Source of the DNA: Chitinophagales bacterium 33-2
GTDB lineage: Bacteria; Bacteroidota; Bacteroidia; Chitinophagales; Chitinophagaceae
Assembly (NCBI GenBank): GCA_002050435.1
Contig: MWYV01000036.1
Coordinates: forward strand, 34,054 to 98,053
Length of the DNA stretch: 64,000 nucleotides
Direction of reading: 5' to 3'
Both the position numbers and the translations under genes were made by a program. A model generated the notes under the pieces. It was not told where the DNA came from. It saw only the letters and a list, made by a program, of their open reading frames with translations, and did no database searches. Shown here piece by piece: positions 62,660 through 64,000 of this stretch. Positions within the stretch are counted from its first letter, which is position 1, and the number at the start of each line of letters is the position of its first letter.

Positions 62660-63082
62660 ATGAGAAAGATTCTCCTACTTATCTTATTATTTTTAAGTTT
62701 TTCAGGCGCCTATTCACAGGATGCGATTGAAATAAAAGAAACCGTGTACGATTTTGGCAAAATACCACAGGGGAAACCTGCCTATTATTTTTTTGAGATC
62801 GTAAACAATGGTAATGAAGCCATCTCCCTGGATAATGTAACAGCCACCTGCGGATGTACTACGCCGGAATGGAACAAAGAACCCATTGCACCGGGCAGCA
62901 GCAGGAAGATCAAAGTAGGTTACAATGCAGCCGCGGATGGATATTTTGAAAAATATATTACGGTTACATACAACGGTAACCAGACAAAACAACTCACTAT
63001 TAAAGGAAATGTTTGGAAAGCTCCTGTTGGATCTGCACCAGCCAATCCTTCAATTCAATTTTTAAAACAGAAATTTAATTAA
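62660..63082 (+). CDS. DUF1573 protein, exported (first of two)
   Basis: 140 residues with a signal peptide (about 1-19) and a single DUF1573 Ig-like/ASPM-SPD-2-Hydin type domain. ETVYDFGKIPQGKPAYYFFEIVNNGNEAISL and the cysteine motif TATCGCTTPEWNKEPIAPGSSRKIKVGYNA are the hallmarks. Secreted protein of unknown role. Followed by its paralogue after eleven bases. Confidence 0.92.
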   Translation: MRKILLLILLFLSFSGAYSQDAIEIKETVYDFGKIPQGKPAYYFFEIVNNGNEAISLDNVTATCGCTTPEWNKEPIAPGSSRKIKVGYNAAADGYFEKYITVTYNGNQTKQLTIKGNVWKAPVGSAPANPSIQFLKQKFN

Positions 63083-63093
63083 ATCAGCACACG

Positions 63094-63591
63094 ATGAAAA
63101 AATTGCTCTTATTAGCCACATTATTTACTGCAGGATTTACCCTTTCTGCCCAGCAAAAAGCCGACGAAGTAATTAAACTGAATATTGAAAAGCATGATTT
63201 TGGGAAGATCAAACAGGGAGCTCCTGTAACTACATTTTTTGTTATTACCAATACCAGCAACAAACCGGTATTTATTGAAAATGCAACTGCAGGATGCGGA
63301 TGCACCACACCTGAATATTCTAAAGAACCCATTGCACCTAACGGAACTTCCAGGATCAAGGTAGGATACAATGCTGCAGCTATGGGACATTTTGACAAAG
63401 ATGTATCTATCAAAATCGCTGGGTACACTGATCCGAAAGTGATCAAGATCACTGGGGAAGTGGTAGCAGATGCTGCTGTGAATAACAGTGCAGCCACACC
63501 GGTGAAAGCAGAAGCAAGCGAAACGCCTGCAAAGCAGACGGTGAAGGCAAAGCCAGCTGCTAAAAAGAAAGCAGCCCCCACAAAACATTAA
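63094..63591 (+). CDS. DUF1573 protein, exported (second of two)
   Basis: 165 residues, paralogue of the gene before it: KHDFGKIKQGAPVTTFFVITNTSNKPVFIENATAGCGCTTPEYSKEPIAP. It adds a C-terminal Ala/Lys/Pro-rich tail (about 137-165) that the first lacks. Signal peptide about 1-18. Same operon; ended by a strong terminator. Confidence 0.92.
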   Translation: MKKLLLLATLFTAGFTLSAQQKADEVIKLNIEKHDFGKIKQGAPVTTFFVITNTSNKPVFIENATAGCGCTTPEYSKEPIAPNGTSRIKVGYNAAAMGHFDKDVSIKIAGYTDPKVIKITGEVVADAAVNNSAATPVKAEASETPAKQTVKAKPAAKKKAAPTKH

Positions 63592-63606
63592 TCAAAATCG
63601 AAAGGG

Positions 63607-63633
63607 ATCCCCGCAGTTGCGGGGATTTTTTTT
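63607..63633 (+). terminator. Terminator of the DUF1573 operon
   Basis: ATCCCCGCA-GT-TGCGGGGAT followed by TTTTTTT. Confidence 0.93.
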
Positions 63634-63695
63634 GCCCTTTATGAAAGTTATTCAGCTCATGGTACTTCACATAAAACTTCCTTTGTGCGAATTCC

Positions 63696-63703
63696 TATCT
63701 TTG
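63696..63703 (+). promoter_or_regulatory. TAnnTTTG box next to the aminotransferase start
   Basis: TATCTTTG, four bases before ATG 63708; predicted start of transcription falls at the start codon. Confidence 0.55.
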
Positions 63704-63707
63704 ACAC

Positions 63708-64000
63708 ATGCTGGAAATCTCTAACCGTGGCAGGGAAATGCCGCCATCACCCATAAGGAAACTTGTACCCTTCGCCGAATCAGCAAAAAAGAAAGGCATC
63801 AGGGTTTTCCATTTAAATATCGGGCAACCTGATATCGAAACGCCACCTGAGATCATGGATGCGGTGCGTAATACGGATATCAGGGTTTTGGAATACAGTC
63901 ACAGTGCCGGCAATGAAAGTTACAGGCGCAAGCTGGTTGAATATTACCGATCTGTTGGCATCGATGTAAGCCACGAACAGATCCTCATCACCACCGGTGG
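63708..64000 (+). CDS. Class I/II aminotransferase, 3' end outside the window
   Basis: First 97 residues of a fold-type I aminotransferase: MLEISNRGREMPPSPIRKLV, then KGIRVFHLNIGQPDIETPPEIMDAVRN (the LNIGQPD segment is typical of the aspartate/aromatic aminotransferase family) and YSHSAGNESYRRKLVEYY. The PLP lysine lies beyond the end. The start fits related Bacteroidota proteins. Confidence 0.9.
   Translation, partial: MLEISNRGREMPPSPIRKLVPFAESAKKKGIRVFHLNIGQPDIETPPEIMDAVRNTDIRVLEYSHSAGNESYRRKLVEYYRSVGIDVSHEQILITTG

Overview
The window looks like a chromosomal segment of a Bacteroidota bacterium, most likely of the Chitinophagaceae type. The evidence is the gene families (DUF3857/transglutaminase pairs, DUF1573 pairs, lipoproteins, OMP_b-brl receptors, a fused E1 dehydrogenase, ECF sigma factors paired with membrane partners) and sigma-A promoters of the TAnnTTTG type, often directly before the start codon. 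Ribosome binding sites are weak or absent. I saw no tRNA, rRNA, CRISPR array, transposase or prophage gene. The taxonomic assignment is an inference from gene content.

Layout. 1-3.6 kb: end of inorganic pyrophosphatase, a half-size TauE/SafE protein, an NlpC/P60 hydrolase, an ECF sigma factor with its membrane partner, and a lipoprotein. 3.7-12.1 kb: an accessory, stress-flavoured stretch of very small hydrophilic proteins, a KGG-repeat protein, acylphosphatase, a YdeI-like protein, a degenerate receiver protein, a GH1-like glycosidase, thioredoxin, a probable small RNA, a repeat lipoprotein, a frameshifted gene and a 38-residue membrane peptide. 12.1-29.8 kb: sensor kinase, ClpB, an inactive-looking beta-lactamase homologue, two DUF3857/transglutaminase-fold proteins, QueG, surface proteins, a sigma factor with a membrane-plus-barrel partner, an ABC-2 permease and SppA. 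29.9-37 kb: FolK, deoxynucleoside kinase, MFS exporter, metallo-beta-lactamase-fold hydrolase, YkgJ-type protein and GcvP. 37-51 kb: histidine kinase, oxygenase-like protein, an inverted-repeat intergenic element, response regulator, penicillin-acylase homologue, DUF892 protein with a low-complexity tail, CBS protein, TonB-type receptor, class IV aminotransferase and LuxR-type regulator. 51-64 kb: MgtC, a four-gene transporter/glycosyltransferase run, an AGCS symporter, YebC, a DCC protein, PhzF, a fused branched-chain 2-oxoacid dehydrogenase E1, two DUF1573 proteins and the start of an aminotransferase.

The most interesting signal is a recurrent promoter-like element, GGCATAA-nn-TTT, about 35-55 bases before the start of otherwise unrelated genes. 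These are small disordered proteins at 3.76, 4.91, 39.08 and 50.64 kb (probably also 9.0 kb), two receiver proteins at 5.89 and 40.9 kb, and the DUF892 protein at 44.7 kb. Several copies fit a sigma-54 -24/-12 layout. A consensus-like sigma-54 site, TGGCAC-N5-TTGCA, at 9074 stands before a gene-free stretch of about 90 bases that ends in a strong terminator, so I propose a sigma-54-type small RNA there. Together these suggest a dispersed stress regulon. Its members are seen in the sequence; the sigma factor and the inducing condition are inference.

Other points of note are a gene at 11590 that needs three single-base corrections to read through, a 69-codon ORF without an ordinary start at 8999, and a beta-lactamase-fold protein lacking the SxxK residues.
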